A stretch of DNA of 64,000 bases from CAVRQM01 sp963822705 (GTDB taxonomy: Bacteria > Pseudomonadota > Alphaproteobacteria > Acetobacterales > Acetobacteraceae). Location: NCBI GenBank assembly GCA_963822705.1, contig CAWGIX010000011.1, positions 62,001-126,000 of the forward strand, read 5' to 3'. Positions 9,118 through 18,261 of this stretch are shown piece by piece. The position numbers were made by a program, and so were the translations under genes. Positions within the stretch are counted from its first letter, which is position 1, and each line of letters opens with the position of its first letter. The notes below the pieces were generated by a model, which worked only from the letters and a program-made list of their open reading frames with translations, did not search any database and was not told the origin of the DNA.

Positions 9118-10365
9118 TCAACCCTGAGCAGCGGACCAGGATCGAATTCCGCGCCAACGGAAATACTCGATCAGCGGGGCCAGCAGTCGCTCGTCGCTTT
9201 GCGCCACCACGGCCTCGGTGAAGCGTGCGGCGATCTCGTCAAAACTCAGCCTTTCGGGTCCGATTGAATGCAGAACATGCGCCAGCGCCGATCCGACGAT
9301 ATCGCGCGCCTGCTGCAGCGAGGCGTGAAATCCCTCGCTGAATCTCCGCCGCGCAGCGCCCGACATCTGCTGGACCGATACGAATGACTGCTCGACTTCC
9401 TCGCGCGTCCAGCCGCGGGTGTCCATGTCTGGCCGGATCAGCCCCTCGGCCACCAGCCCCTCCTGGAACAGTTCGACCAGAATATCAAAGATCGCTCCGG
9501 TCAGGGGCTCGGCGATCGCGTGCTGATTGCGATCGCGGCCTTGCGGATCGATCCAGGTCCCATCAGGTGCAAGTGCGATGCCCGCAACGTCCTGCATGCG
9601 CGCACGGTTGGAGGCGAGCCGAAGCTGCTGATGCGCCGAGGTCTCGGCGAACCGGTTGAGCAGGTTGAGCACATAGAGATTGCCCTTGGTCTCCTCCAGC
9701 AGCCGGTCTACGGCGGTCGGGAAATGCAGAAGTGCGATCAGCGCCGTCAGATCGGCAAAAGCTTCGTGGAAGGCCAGATATGGCACGCCGAGACGATCCG
9801 GGGGCGGAGCGCCGACAACCGAGAACAGCATGGCGTGGCCGGTTTCGTGGGCGATGACGTCGAAATTGAGCGCAAACGCTTGCGCCTCGCCGTCGTCGGT
9901 CGGCCACAATCCGGTCTCCAGGAAACCCGCGCCGCTTTGGGCGTTCGGCCAATCCACCAGCGGGATCAATTCAAGCCGTGGATAGGCGCGTTCGTGCCAC
10001 CAGACCACTTTCTGCTGCAGGTAGCGTTCCCAGACGTCAAGCGTGAGCCGCACCGATCCATACAGATGCGCGGCCATGAACTGCTGCGTGTCCGGGCGGA
10101 TGCGGTCGAAATGACCGTAGCGGTCGGACACGGCAGGGGCGAACTCTGGGCCCCGATAGGGGGGCATGTAAGTCGGGGGATCGTACGGCTCCGCCTTGGC
10201 CGTAGCGTTCGCAACGTACATCTGCCGGTCAGACGGCCCTGGCCCGATGGTCCCCGGCGGCAGCGCGACCTCGATCGTCTCGGACGCCATCCCCTCGGCG
10301 ATCTGCGGAAACAGGCTGAACCGCGTGCCGCCTCGCCTCCGCCGGTCCGTTGGCGCGATCCTCAT
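9118..10365 (-). CDS. HETGH zinc metallopeptidase (gluzincin-like)
   Basis: The zinc site HETGH is at residues 173-177, and a second helix HEAFADL (residues 200-206) supplies the expected third ligand glutamate about 24 residues further on, as in MA-clan gluzincins (thermolysin-like). A later AEPLTGAIFDIL stretch resembles the substrate-side helix of that group. No signal peptide or membrane helix is seen at the N-terminus, so I infer a cytoplasmic protease, which is unusual for the class. The start ATG overlaps the stop of the cyclase fusion by four bases (ATGA), implying coupled synthesis. The substrate is unknown; the 188-residue orphan downstream is one candidate. Confidence 0.75.
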   Translation of the reverse strand: MRIAPTDRRRRGGTRFSLFPQIAEGMASETIEVALPPGTIGPGPSDRQMYVANATAKAEPYDPPTYMPPYRGPEFAPAVSDRYGHFDRIRPDTQQFMAAHLYGSVRLTLDVWERYLQQKVVWWHERAYPRLELIPLVDWPNAQSGAGFLETGLWPTDDGEAQAFALNFDVIAHETGHAMLFSVVGAPPPDRLGVPYLAFHEAFADLTALIALLHFPTAVDRLLEETKGNLYVLNLLNRFAETSAHQQLRLASNRARMQDVAGIALAPDGTWIDPQGRDRNQHAIAEPLTGAIFDILVELFQEGLVAEGLIRPDMDTRGWTREEVEQSFVSVQQMSGAARRRFSEGFHASLQQARDIVGSALAHVLHSIGPERLSFDEIAARFTEAVVAQSDERLLAPLIEYFRWRGIRSWSAAQG

Positions 10366-13300
10366 GCCAAGACGTCGCTCAGCAGCTGAACGTCGACCTC
10401 AAGCTGCCGGAATCGCGCCGCCAGGGTCCGCGCCTCGGCAACGTCGACGCCGTCGCAGTCGGGGGGCAACGCAGCCCAGGCATCGGCTAGGATCTGCGCC
10501 CCTTCGTCGGACCGCCCGAGTTCCAGCAGCAACCCTCCAGCGCTGACGGCGCTGCGCAATCGCAGCATGGTCGCCCCCTGCGCGATGGCCAGACCGGCCG
10601 CCTCGGCAAAGTGCCGCAGCGCCGTCTCCACCGCGGCCGGATCGGCCTCGACAGCAGCCCTGCCGCGCAGGCGGAGCAGTTCCGGCATCCAGAATTGCAG
10701 CCCGATCCGCTCGAACTCCTCACACGCCTGCTGCAGTTCCGCCGCCGTCTTGTCTGCGGAGCCGGCTTGCATCAGCGCCTCCGCCCATAGCCCGACATGC
10801 ACCGGGGCATCCTCCTGCGACCCGATCTGCCGTAGCTCGTCCCGCCCTTTCTCAAGCGCCGCCAACCCCCGGGCAACGTCGCCCTGCATCGCCATCGCCC
10901 AGCCGTGATAGATCAGCCCCTTGGACCGCGCCTCCGCCAGATCGCGATCGGATACGAAACCAAGAAAGTCGTTCGCGAGCACCAGGACGCGAGCATAGTC
11001 GCGACGGTAAATTCGATGCAAGAGCCGCATGTCCCAGGCATGCGCGAGGCTGCCAAGATGATCGATCTGCTCCGCCCAGGCCACCGAGCGCCCTTCTTCG
11101 GCCAGCGCCTCGGCCACCCGGCCCTGCATCCAATATACCTGCGCGCGTTCGCCATGCGCGCAAACCTTGGCGTCGTGGTTGCCGTACAGCGATGCGTGGT
11201 GCCTGAAATCATGCCGGTCGTAGATCTCAAGCCCGGCTTCGATATGCTCGCAGCACGTATCCAGCTTGGCGGAGCAGTAATGACTTGCCCAGTTGCAGTG
11301 GCATCCCTCCACCAGCAGCTCGGGGTCGCCACGACGCCGTGCATGCCGCAGCAGATTGTCGGCGCGGTCGCGGGAAGCATGGTAATCGCGCGAGATTCGC
11401 CACCATCCCCAGTAGATCGGGAAATGGGCATGGCCCTCTGGCACGTTCTGGCAAAGCTCGTAGGCATTGGCATAGAGTTCCTGTGTGTCGGCGGCCCCCA
11501 ATCCCTTGAGCGAGATGAGTGCCGGTCCGAGCAGCGCCTCTAGTTGCAACCGCAATTGTAGATTCGCCTCGACCGCGGGCAGCCTCTCGAGCGCCGTCAG
11601 ACCGCGCCGGAGCAGGCGCGTCGCCTCCATAAGCGCCGAGCGGCTCAGGCTGCGCCGCGCGGCATCCTGCCAATAAGGCACCGCCTGGTCGGCCCGTCCG
11701 CCCTCAGTCAGATGCAAGGCGAGCACCTCTGGTTGCTGCTCGACCCCGTTGGGATCCAACACCTTGAGCGCCTCCGCCGTTCGCAGATGCAGGCTTTGGC
11801 GAGAGTCGCGCAGCAGGCTGTCATACGCCGCATCGCGGAGCAGCGCGTGGGTGAACCGGTAAACTTTGTGATCCGCGCCGCCCTCCGTTACCATCACCCC
11901 GCTATTGGTCAGAGTGGTGAGCAGCTGCTCCAGGCCATCTGCCGCCGTTCTGGTGACCATGGCCAACACTTCGTGCCGGACCGAGCGGCCGATTACTGCA
12001 GCGATCTGCGCGATTTCCTTGGCCGTTCCCAAGCGGTCGAGACGGGCCATCAGCGACTCGTGGAGCGACACCGGTATTTCCGGCTGCGGCTCGTCGATGG
12101 TGGCGGCGGCATCCGGCAGAAGTTCGCGCTGCAACAGTCCGCGTGTCACTTCCTCAACGAACAGCGGAACGCCGTCCGCGTTGCGGATGATTTGGCGGAG
12201 CAGCGGTTCGGGCAGCGTGCGGCCATGGAACAGGTTGCCGATCATGCCGACGACGTGCTCGGCGGTGAGGCGTTCCAGCGGCAACACGGCAACTTCAGGC
12301 CGCCCCGCCCATGCAGCGTCCGGGCCGTCTCGCGAGGTCAGCAGCAGCAGGATCCGCTGGCCGCGAAGTCGCTCGACCAGTCGTTGCAGCAGCTCGAGCG
12401 AGGTGGGGTCGAGCCAGTGCAGATCCTCGATGCAGAGACACAGCGCGGACTGTCCGGCGAGGGCCAGGATATGGTCGCGCAAGATGGATAGTGTTCGCTC
12501 GCGCAGCACCGCCGGTGGCGCCGGCGGAACCGAATTTGGATCGAAATCGATCAGGGCCATCAGTATCGAGAGGTCGCCCTCGGTCACTCTCAGCCCGTCC
12601 GGCAGGATCGCCTGAAGCCGCCCGCGCCGCTCATTGGCGCTCTGCCCGGGTTCGAGGCCGGCTTCGGCGCGAAGCCAGACGATGAAGGGCTGCAACGGGC
12701 TGTCCACGTCGAACGGCGAGGCACAGAGCCGAATCGCTCGGCGCGCCGCGAGCACGCCGCCGGCAAAGGTTTCAACCAGGCGCGACTTGCCGATCCCGGG
12801 CTCGCCGCTGATCAAGACCACGCTGCCTTTGCCCGCGCCCGCGTCGCGCCAGCGCCGGGTCAAAATGTCCAGCTCGGCCGCGCGGCCAACGATCGGCGTA
12901 AGCCATTGCCGCCGCGGCGTGATCGCAGCTCCGCGCCCCGGCAGCTCGTCAATCACCCGCCAGGCTCGGTGCTGCTCGGCGAGGCCTTTGATCTCCAGCA
13001 AGCCAAGATCGGCGCAGGTGAACAGGTGTTCGATGCGCCGGTGCGTCGCTTCGGCAATGACGATCTCGGCCGGCTGAGCATAGCCCTGAAGCCTCGCCGC
13101 GAGGTTGGGCGTCTGGCCCATGATCGAATTCTTGTCGGTCTGGTCGCCCGCGAAGAGATCGCTGACGATGACACGGCCGGTGGCGATCCCGATCCGCACC
13201 TGCAGCCGCTCGAGCGCCGGCGTCGCGAGATCTTCGATGTTTTGGACAATGTCGAGCGCCGCCCGCACCGCTCGCTCGGGGTCGTTCTCGCTGGCGATGG

Positions 13301-13706
13301 GGTAGCTAAAGTAGGCTAATACCCCGTCGCCCACGAGGCGCGCGACTCTGCCTCCAAACCGCTCGATCGCCCGTCCGCAGAACTCATGATAGCGCGTCAG
13401 CATCACGTAATAGTCTTCCGGCTGAAGCTCCTCTGCCAGCCGCGAAGAATCGATCATGTCGACGAACATTACCGTGAGCGGGCGATAATGGGCGACTATC
13501 GGACGCGAGGCATCGTCGGCGAGACCAGGCCATCGCTGGATCGATGCCGAGCTGTTGGCGCCAGCTTGCAGCCGCTCGTATTCTTCCACCGAGAGCACCA
13601 TGACCACGGCACGCCCATGCTCTTCGATGAGCACGGGTTCCGCGCGCGCGGTATCGATCATCAGGCCGAAGGCGTTCTTCGCCTCCCGCGCCGACATCGT
13701 TTTCAT
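10362..13706 (-). CDS. Phd/YefM antitoxin-like domain fused to class III cyclase, AAA ATPase and TPR region
   Basis: A 1114-residue multidomain protein. Residues 1-47 match the Phd/YefM antitoxin fold (MKTMSAREAKNAFGLMIDTA, then VEEYERL). Residues 70-255 are a class III nucleotidyl cyclase with both metal aspartates (D83 in FVDMIDS, D127 in VGDGVLAY) and the Asn/Arg pair of GQTPNLAAR, so it looks catalytic. A STAND-like ATPase follows: Walker A GEPGIGKS at 301-308 and Walker B LCLCIEDLHWLD near 405. The last 500 residues are helical TPR-like repeats. Cyclase-ATPase-TPR proteins are common in alphaproteobacteria; the antitoxin-like head is the oddity. It overlaps the peptidase gene by four bases. 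No toxin gene is beside it. Confidence 0.85.
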   Translation of the reverse strand: MKTMSAREAKNAFGLMIDTARAEPVLIEEHGRAVVMVLSVEEYERLQAGANSSASIQRWPGLADDASRPIVAHYRPLTVMFVDMIDSSRLAEELQPEDYYVMLTRYHEFCGRAIERFGGRVARLVGDGVLAYFSYPIASENDPERAVRAALDIVQNIEDLATPALERLQVRIGIATGRVIVSDLFAGDQTDKNSIMGQTPNLAARLQGYAQPAEIVIAEATHRRIEHLFTCADLGLLEIKGLAEQHRAWRVIDELPGRGAAITPRRQWLTPIVGRAAELDILTRRWRDAGAGKGSVVLISGEPGIGKSRLVETFAGGVLAARRAIRLCASPFDVDSPLQPFIVWLRAEAGLEPGQSANERRGRLQAILPDGLRVTEGDLSILMALIDFDPNSVPPAPPAVLRERTLSILRDHILALAGQSALCLCIEDLHWLDPTSLELLQRLVERLRGQRILLLLTSRDGPDAAWAGRPEVAVLPLERLTAEHVVGMIGNLFHGRTLPEPLLRQIIRNADGVPLFVEEVTRGLLQRELLPDAAATIDEPQPEIPVSLHESLMARLDRLGTAKEIAQIAAVIGRSVRHEVLAMVTRTAADGLEQLLTTLTNSGVMVTEGGADHKVYRFTHALLRDAAYDSLLRDSRQSLHLRTAEALKVLDPNGVEQQPEVLALHLTEGGRADQAVPYWQDAARRSLSRSALMEATRLLRRGLTALERLPAVEANLQLRLQLEALLGPALISLKGLGAADTQELYANAYELCQNVPEGHAHFPIYWGWWRISRDYHASRDRADNLLRHARRRGDPELLVEGCHCNWASHYCSAKLDTCCEHIEAGLEIYDRHDFRHHASLYGNHDAKVCAHGERAQVYWMQGRVAEALAEEGRSVAWAEQIDHLGSLAHAWDMRLLHRIYRRDYARVLVLANDFLGFVSDRDLAEARSKGLIYHGWAMAMQGDVARGLAALEKGRDELRQIGSQEDAPVHVGLWAEALMQAGSADKTAAELQQACEEFERIGLQFWMPELLRLRGRAAVEADPAAVETALRHFAEAAGLAIAQGATMLRLRSAVSAGGLLLELGRSDEGAQILADAWAALPPDCDGVDVAEARTLAARFRQLEVDVQLLSDVLA

Positions 13707-13735
13707 CGCCGAACCCGCCGCCCCTTCATTCGGCT

Positions 13736-13764
13736 ATTATGGACGGAATGGCTCTTTCCTCCAA
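13736..13764 (-). promoter_or_regulatory. Possible sigma-70 promoter for the cyclase-peptidase operon
   Basis: On the minus strand a TTGGAG box (13764-13759) is separated by exactly 17 bases from CATAAT (13741-13736), about 30 bases ahead of the cyclase start at 13706. Each box deviates from consensus, so this is a suggestion from spacing and position only. Confidence 0.35.
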
Positions 13765-13994
13765 GGCTCCCGGTCTGTCCGAGGTTGTCCTTTTGCCAAA
13801 AAGCTCGCGTCAGCCGGCGGTAGCCCACTCGGCATCGGTCAGGTCACTAGCGAGGCGGAGCTTGTCGCGCTTATGCTGGGCTCGGGTAGTTGCGGTCCAT
13901 ATGAGGAGGTCATCCAACTTGGTCTCGACGACCCCGCGAAAGCACATCCTATCGTGACCATCCAGCCCCATTCCGATGCTGCGAGTTCAGAGTT

Positions 13995-15122
13995 TTGAGA
14001 TTGAACAACTCCTGCAGCAGCAACATCCGTCGGCAGCCGGTCCGAAGGGAAGCCTCCTCTCTTGCTGCCACCACAAGCCCCGTTCGTCCGTTCCTGAGCC
14101 CAATTCATGGGTTGCGCGGCCTCATGGCGGTGTGGGTAGTGAGCTACCATGTCAGTCCGGGCGGGCTGGGACCATTTCGAGTTACGAGCTTTGGCTATTT
14201 GGCCGTGGACGTCTTTTTCGCGATGAGCGGCTACGTGCTCTTAATTTCGCATGGGCGCGAAGAGTTTGGACGGCTGAACTGGCAAGCGGCTCTGCGCTTC
14301 CTTCAGCTGCGATGGTGGCGCACTTATCCGCTTTACGCTGCAAGTATTCTGTTGTCGCTGGCTGCGTTCCTGCTGCTGCACCGGGCCTTCCCGGAGCCGC
14401 AACATCTACTGGCCAGCGCGTTGTTGCTGGAAGTTTGGTTAGCGCCTGGCATCGGGATGAACACACCCGTGTGGTCCCTTGGCGTCGAGTGGTTGGGCTA
14501 TTTGGCGTTTCCAGTTGTGGCTTGGTGTTGCTTCCGTCTGTCCGCTCGCCTCGCGGCAGCTATGGCGATTTTTGCTGTTTTCGCTGAGATAACGGTTCTG
14601 AACCTGCTGGGCCACGGTCTGGGCGTCAATGCCGGCCTTGGCGCGATCGCGCGCATGGCAGGCGGGTTTGCCACAGGATGCATCCTAGCGACATTCGGCC
14701 AGCCCAGGACAACACCGCTACGCAACAACGATGCCGCGTTGGCGATCGTGGCCGCAGGCCTTGTAGCCACGCTTCTGCTGGTGCAGGACACCTTTTCCCT
14801 GCCCTGGTTGATGGCCGGGGTTTGGCTGGTAGCTTGGCCAGGTCCGATTACGGCGGCTATGCTCGGCTCGCGTGTTCCGTTGTTCCTCGGACGTATCTCA
14901 TTCGCGCTTTATCTATGCCACTGGCCCATCACGGCGGTGATCCACGCGTGGCAGTCGCCGGGCAACCGGCTCGTTGGGCTCGCATACAGCATTGCAGCTG
15001 GGACCATCTCGCTGGCCGTGGCCTACGTCCTATGCCGGGTGATCGAGGAGCCGACACGGCGCTTCGGGCGCCGTGCGGTCTTGATGCGTAGCAGGCGGCC
15101 GCTGGCCCCCGGTGGTGTCTGA
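13995..15122 (+). CDS. Membrane acyltransferase, OafA/acyltransferase-3 family
   Basis: An integral membrane O-acyltransferase that would decorate a surface sugar. It has the family N-terminus (HGLRGLMAVWVVSYH, catalytic histidine at its end), then FGYLAVDVFFAMSGYVL, the conserved WSLGVEW region and about ten hydrophobic segments, ending in the basic tail typical of the family. At 375 residues it is a normal length without an SGNH extension. The TTG at 13995 is the first start in frame; no strong ribosome site is visible and the true start could lie up to 40 codons further in. It stands alone between two minus-strand blocks. Confidence 0.82.
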   Translation: MRLNNSCSSNIRRQPVRREASSLAATTSPVRPFLSPIHGLRGLMAVWVVSYHVSPGGLGPFRVTSFGYLAVDVFFAMSGYVLLISHGREEFGRLNWQAALRFLQLRWWRTYPLYAASILLSLAAFLLLHRAFPEPQHLLASALLLEVWLAPGIGMNTPVWSLGVEWLGYLAFPVVAWCCFRLSARLAAAMAIFAVFAEITVLNLLGHGLGVNAGLGAIARMAGGFATGCILATFGQPRTTPLRNNDAALAIVAAGLVATLLLVQDTFSLPWLMAGVWLVAWPGPITAAMLGSRVPLFLGRISFALYLCHWPITAVIHAWQSPGNRLVGLAYSIAAGTISLAVAYVLCRVIEEPTRRFGRRAVLMRSRRPLAPGGV

Positions 15123-15129
15123 TATGATC

Positions 15130-15190
15130 GCTGCCGGCAGCGACGACAGCACCGGGCTGAGCACTCCGTTCCAGCTATCATACGTGATAG
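15130..15190. repeat. Two perfect short palindromes between convergent genes
   Basis: GCTGCCGGCAGC (15130-15141) is a 12-base palindrome, and CTATCA-TACG-TGATAG (15175-15190) is a six-base stem with a four-base loop. Both lie in the 89-base gap between the acyltransferase stop and the stop of the minus-strand binding protein. Neither has a T-run, so a factor-independent terminator is possible but not clear. Confidence 0.4.
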
Positions 15191-15211
15191 TAGGCATCAC
15201 CCATCATCAGT

Positions 15212-16078
15212 TCACTTGATAAGTCTGGGCGCACCAGTGTCGGCTGCGGCGGGATCAACCCCAAACTTTACAAGGATCTTGGCGATTGTCCCATCCGCGT
15301 GCAGCTCCGCAATATCGGCATCGATCGCAGCATGTAGTTCATTGTTCCCCTTGTACTCGGGAAACGTGCCCTGTCCGGCCTCCATCGACGCTCCGACTCG
15401 CGGGTCGGGCTTGATGACCTTTATCATTATCCCCTTCATCGCGCCCTGCTTCTGCGCCAGAACCCCCACCGAATAGCCATCGAGAACGACGTTGATGCGC
15501 CCGGCCTCGAGGTCCTGCAGCGCCGCTACCGAGACCGGGTAGATTTTAAGCTTTTCGCCGAGGAGCCTTTTCACGTCGGCAACCCAGAGATTGCCTTGCG
15601 TCGAACCGACCGCCGGCTCCTGCATGAGGCCGTCGACCGAGTCCACGCCGGTCCGCGAATACACCGCCATTTGGTCGAGATAGAGAGGCGCTGAAAGGTA
15701 GGTAACGCGCGCGCGCGCTTCCGTGCGATACCAATCGCCGGTGGTCAGCTCCGCCTTGCCGCTGATCACGTACTGCAGCGCCGCGGCGGGGTCGACCGGA
15801 ATGGCCTTGATTTTCAGGCATTCCATCTTGGCGATTTCGTTGACGATGTCGCCGTCGATGCCCTGCAGGTTGCCCTCGGTATCGACGTAGGAATAGGGAG
15901 GATAGGCGCCTGGCGCCACCGTGAGATAGCCCGGCTCCACGGTGGGAAACTGATGTTTCGGCTTGCAGTCTTGCGCGCGCGACGCGCCCGCCGACAGCAG
16001 TGCGGCACCGAAGCCCATTGCGATCAGCACCGAAGCCAGGCTCACATTTGCCATACCGGTTCCCCTGTTTTTCGTCAT
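15212..16078 (-). CDS. Polar amino acid ABC importer, periplasmic binding protein
   Basis: A family-3 solute-binding protein: PGAYPPYSYVDTEGNLQGIDGDIV is the typical ligand-site opening (seen in the first third), followed by the AAL-QYVISGKAEL and YLSAPLYLDQ segments. A signal peptide (hydrophobic core ending ASRAQ) leads it to the periplasm. The ATG at 16078 overlaps the permease stop by one base; the second ATG at 16054, with GGGGA ahead of it, gives a cleaner signal peptide and is equally possible (280 residues). It is the last gene of the ATPase-permease-permease-binding protein set. The ligand is not deducible; family members bind Arg, His, Gln or related compounds. Confidence 0.85.
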   Translation of the reverse strand: MTKNRGTGMANVSLASVLIAMGFGAALLSAGASRAQDCKPKHQFPTVEPGYLTVAPGAYPPYSYVDTEGNLQGIDGDIVNEIAKMECLKIKAIPVDPAAALQYVISGKAELTTGDWYRTEARARVTYLSAPLYLDQMAVYSRTGVDSVDGLMQEPAVGSTQGNLWVADVKRLLGEKLKIYPVSVAALQDLEAGRINVVLDGYSVGVLAQKQGAMKGIMIKVIKPDPRVGASMEAGQGTFPEYKGNNELHAAIDADIAELHADGTIAKILVKFGVDPAAADTGAPRLIK

Positions 16079-16755
16079 TACCGTTTTGAGTAGTGCCCGG
16101 CGCGATGCTCGATCGAGGAGACGAGCAGGGACGCCGGAATGCAGACGGCGGCATAGAACAGTCCCGCGACCGCCAGCGCGGGAAAATACAGGAATGTGGT
16201 GTTGCCGATATCGTATGCGCGGCTGATGATCTCCTGCAAGGCGATCGTAAAGCACAGTGAGGTTCCCTGGAACACGAGAATCGAAAAGCCGAGCAATGCC
16301 GGGATCGCCACCCGCACCCCCTGTGGGATGATGACGAAACGCAACGCGTCGGCGCGCGACATCCCGAGCGCGTTGGTTGCTTCCCGCTGTCCCTGTGGCA
16401 CAGAGTTCAGCCCGGCGCGCAGGATCTCGCTGGTATACGCGCCGGTGCACCAGGCGAGGCCCAGAACCGCAGAGGCGAACGAGGTGATCGAAAGACCCGT
16501 GGAAGGCAGCCCGAAATAAATGAACTGGAGCAGTATCAGCGCCGGAGCGCCGCGTCCGACCTCGACCACCACCAGGCAGCCGTAGCGCAGCGGCTTCAGC
16601 CTGGACTCGATGCCCAAGGCCAGACAGAGACCGGCGGGGATGCCGAACAGCAGCGATAGGAACGTCACCCGAAGACTGATCAGGAAGCCCGCCCAGAGGT
16701 CCGGAAGCCAGCTGACGATGTCGCTCCAGGTCGCTCCCATCATGAGCGCGGTCAT
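16078..16755 (-). CDS. Polar amino acid ABC importer, permease 2
   Basis: An inner-membrane HisM/GlnP-type permease of 225 residues. It begins with a hydrophobic segment region (LWAGFLISLRVTFLSLLFG) and shows the coupling motif as EATNALGMSRADALRFVIIPQ, where the ATPase docks, followed by further membrane helices. The ATG at 16755 overlaps the preceding permease stop by four bases. The frame is intact. It should pair with permease 1 as a heterodimer. Confidence 0.87.
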   Translation of the reverse strand: MTALMMGATWSDIVSWLPDLWAGFLISLRVTFLSLLFGIPAGLCLALGIESRLKPLRYGCLVVVEVGRGAPALILLQFIYFGLPSTGLSITSFASAVLGLAWCTGAYTSEILRAGLNSVPQGQREATNALGMSRADALRFVIIPQGVRVAIPALLGFSILVFQGTSLCFTIALQEIISRAYDIGNTTFLYFPALAVAGLFYAAVCIPASLLVSSIEHRAGHYSKR

Positions 16756-17395
16756 CGCGCGACCTTTGCCCGCAGGCGACTGTCGACGACCCTCGAAATC
16801 CAGGCGACCGGCAGACTGACGAGGATGTAGATGAGTCCCGACTATGCCGAATACCTCGAGACCGTGAAACTTGAGCTGGGCAAGATAATTCGCCTGGTAT
16901 GTCAGTTCCTGCACCCCGATCGTCGATGCGATGGCGCTGTCCTTGAACAGGCCGATGGCGTAGGTCGCCAAGGAGGGCAGCGCCACGCGGCACATTTGCG
17001 GCGCCACCACATCGCGAAACGTGTGCCAGCGGCCGAGGTTCAGCGCCTTGGCCGCCTCCAGCTGGCCGAAATGGATGGCAATCAGGCCGCCGCGATAGAT
17101 TTCCGCCATGTTGATTGCGGCGATCAGCCCGAACGCAACCAAGCAGGCCACGAACGGACTCATGTTGATCAGCCCGAAACCGATGCCGAAAAAGACGATG
17201 AACAGCCAGACCATGGGCGGAATGGCACGAACGAGGGCAAACAGTACCGTCACGGCGAGTCCGCACCGGCAGCAGCCGGGAGCGGCGGGCGAACATGAGC
17301 GGCAACCCCATAAGGGATCCGATAACGAAGGCAGCGCTCATGAGTGCCAACGTCCACGGAAGTCCGCTCAGGATCTGCAGGAAATCAGCCAGCAT
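16752..17395 (-). CDS. Polar amino acid ABC importer, permease 1 (two frameshifts)
   Basis: Family marks are clear: MLADFLQILSGLPWTLALMS at the start, AIPPMVWLFIVFFGIGF in the middle and EAAKALNLGRWHTFRDVVAPQ as the ATPase-coupling motif. The frame changes near 17260 and again near 16835, where one extra base sits in the GTCGGGACTCATC context; reading through both gives about 214 residues ending exactly at the ATGA overlap with permease 2. Its start overlaps the ATPase stop by one base. Intact junctions at both ends argue for sequence errors, not decay. Confidence 0.75.
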
Positions 17396-18261
17396 CAGCG
17401 TTCGTTCACCGCCCGAAGGAACCGCTTGGCGCGCTCGCTTTGCGGGGATCGGATCACCTCGCGGCTGGGTCCATGCTCCAGAATCACGCCCTCGGCCATG
17501 ATCATGGTGTGATCCGAGACGTTTTCGGCAAATCCCATCTCGTGCGTCACCACGATCATGGTCATGCCGGTATGGGCCAGCCCGCGCATGACCGCCAGCA
17601 CCTCAAATCCCAGTTCGGGATCGAGCGAGGAGGTCGGCTCGTCGAACAGCATGACTTTCGGGTCGAGTGCCAGCGCGCGCGCGATGGCGATGCGCTGCTG
17701 CTGGCCCCCGGAACACCGCTCCGGGTATTGCTGCGCCTTCTCGGCCAGCCCGACGCGCTCCAGCAGCTGCATGGCTACCTCGTTCGCCTCCTTTCGGCTT
17801 CGACCCAGTACCCGCTGCTGCGGCAGACTCACGTTGCGTAGCACGCTCATGTGAGGGAACAGGTTGAACGACTGGAACACCATGCCGAGACTCTGGCGCA
17901 GCCGTCTGAGATCACGGCTGCTGGCTCCCTTTTCCCCATTCAGTGTCACGCCGCCCACAGTCACGGTGCCGCGCTCGGGCGGCTCGAGGTAGTTGATGCA
18001 GCGCAACAGCGTGCTCTTGCCTGAGCCGCTCGGCCCGATGATCGCGAGAACTTCTCCTGTATCGACGGACAGGTTGATGTCCGAAAGGACCGTGTGAAGC
18101 CCGAAAGATTTGTAGAGATGCTCCAACCGAACGGCCGGCTTGTCCGTCGTTTTCAGCGGGCTATCGTTCCGGCCTGATGCGGTGAGCGCCGGTTCTACAT
18201 CGGACTGTGGGTACACTACACGAATCCCATCAGACGTAGCACCCGTCATGGTCGGCGACAT
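17395..18261 (-). CDS. Polar amino acid ABC importer, ATP-binding protein
   Basis: A GlnQ/HisP-type ABC ATPase of 288 residues. Walker A GPSGSGKST, the Q-loop region MVFQSFNLFPH, the signature CSGGQQQR, Walker B KVMLFDEPTSSLD and the switch histidine VVTHEMGF are all present. The N-terminus before RLEHLYKSFG is about 45 residues longer than usual, so translation may begin later than 18261 (a second ATG lies at 18249). It is the first gene of the four-gene importer and is followed without a gap by permease 1. Confidence 0.88.
   Translation of the reverse strand: MSPTMTGATSDGIRVVYPQSDVEPALTASGRNDSPLKTTDKPAVRLEHLYKSFGLHTVLSDINLSVDTGEVLAIIGPSGSGKSTLLRCINYLEPPERGTVTVGGVTLNGEKGASSRDLRRLRQSLGMVFQSFNLFPHMSVLRNVSLPQQRVLGRSRKEANEVAMQLLERVGLAEKAQQYPERCSGGQQQRIAIARALALDPKVMLFDEPTSSLDPELGFEVLAVMRGLAHTGMTMIVVTHEMGFAENVSDHTMIMAEGVILEHGPSREVIRSPQSERAKRFLRAVNER

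Noticed and set aside
13765..13994. Insertion-sequence fragment upstream of the acyltransferase
   Set aside because: No inverted repeats or transposase motif could be found in any frame.
16752..17395. Programmed frameshifting in the ABC permease
   Set aside because: Two separate shifts with no slippery heptamer or stimulatory structure; simple indels explain it.
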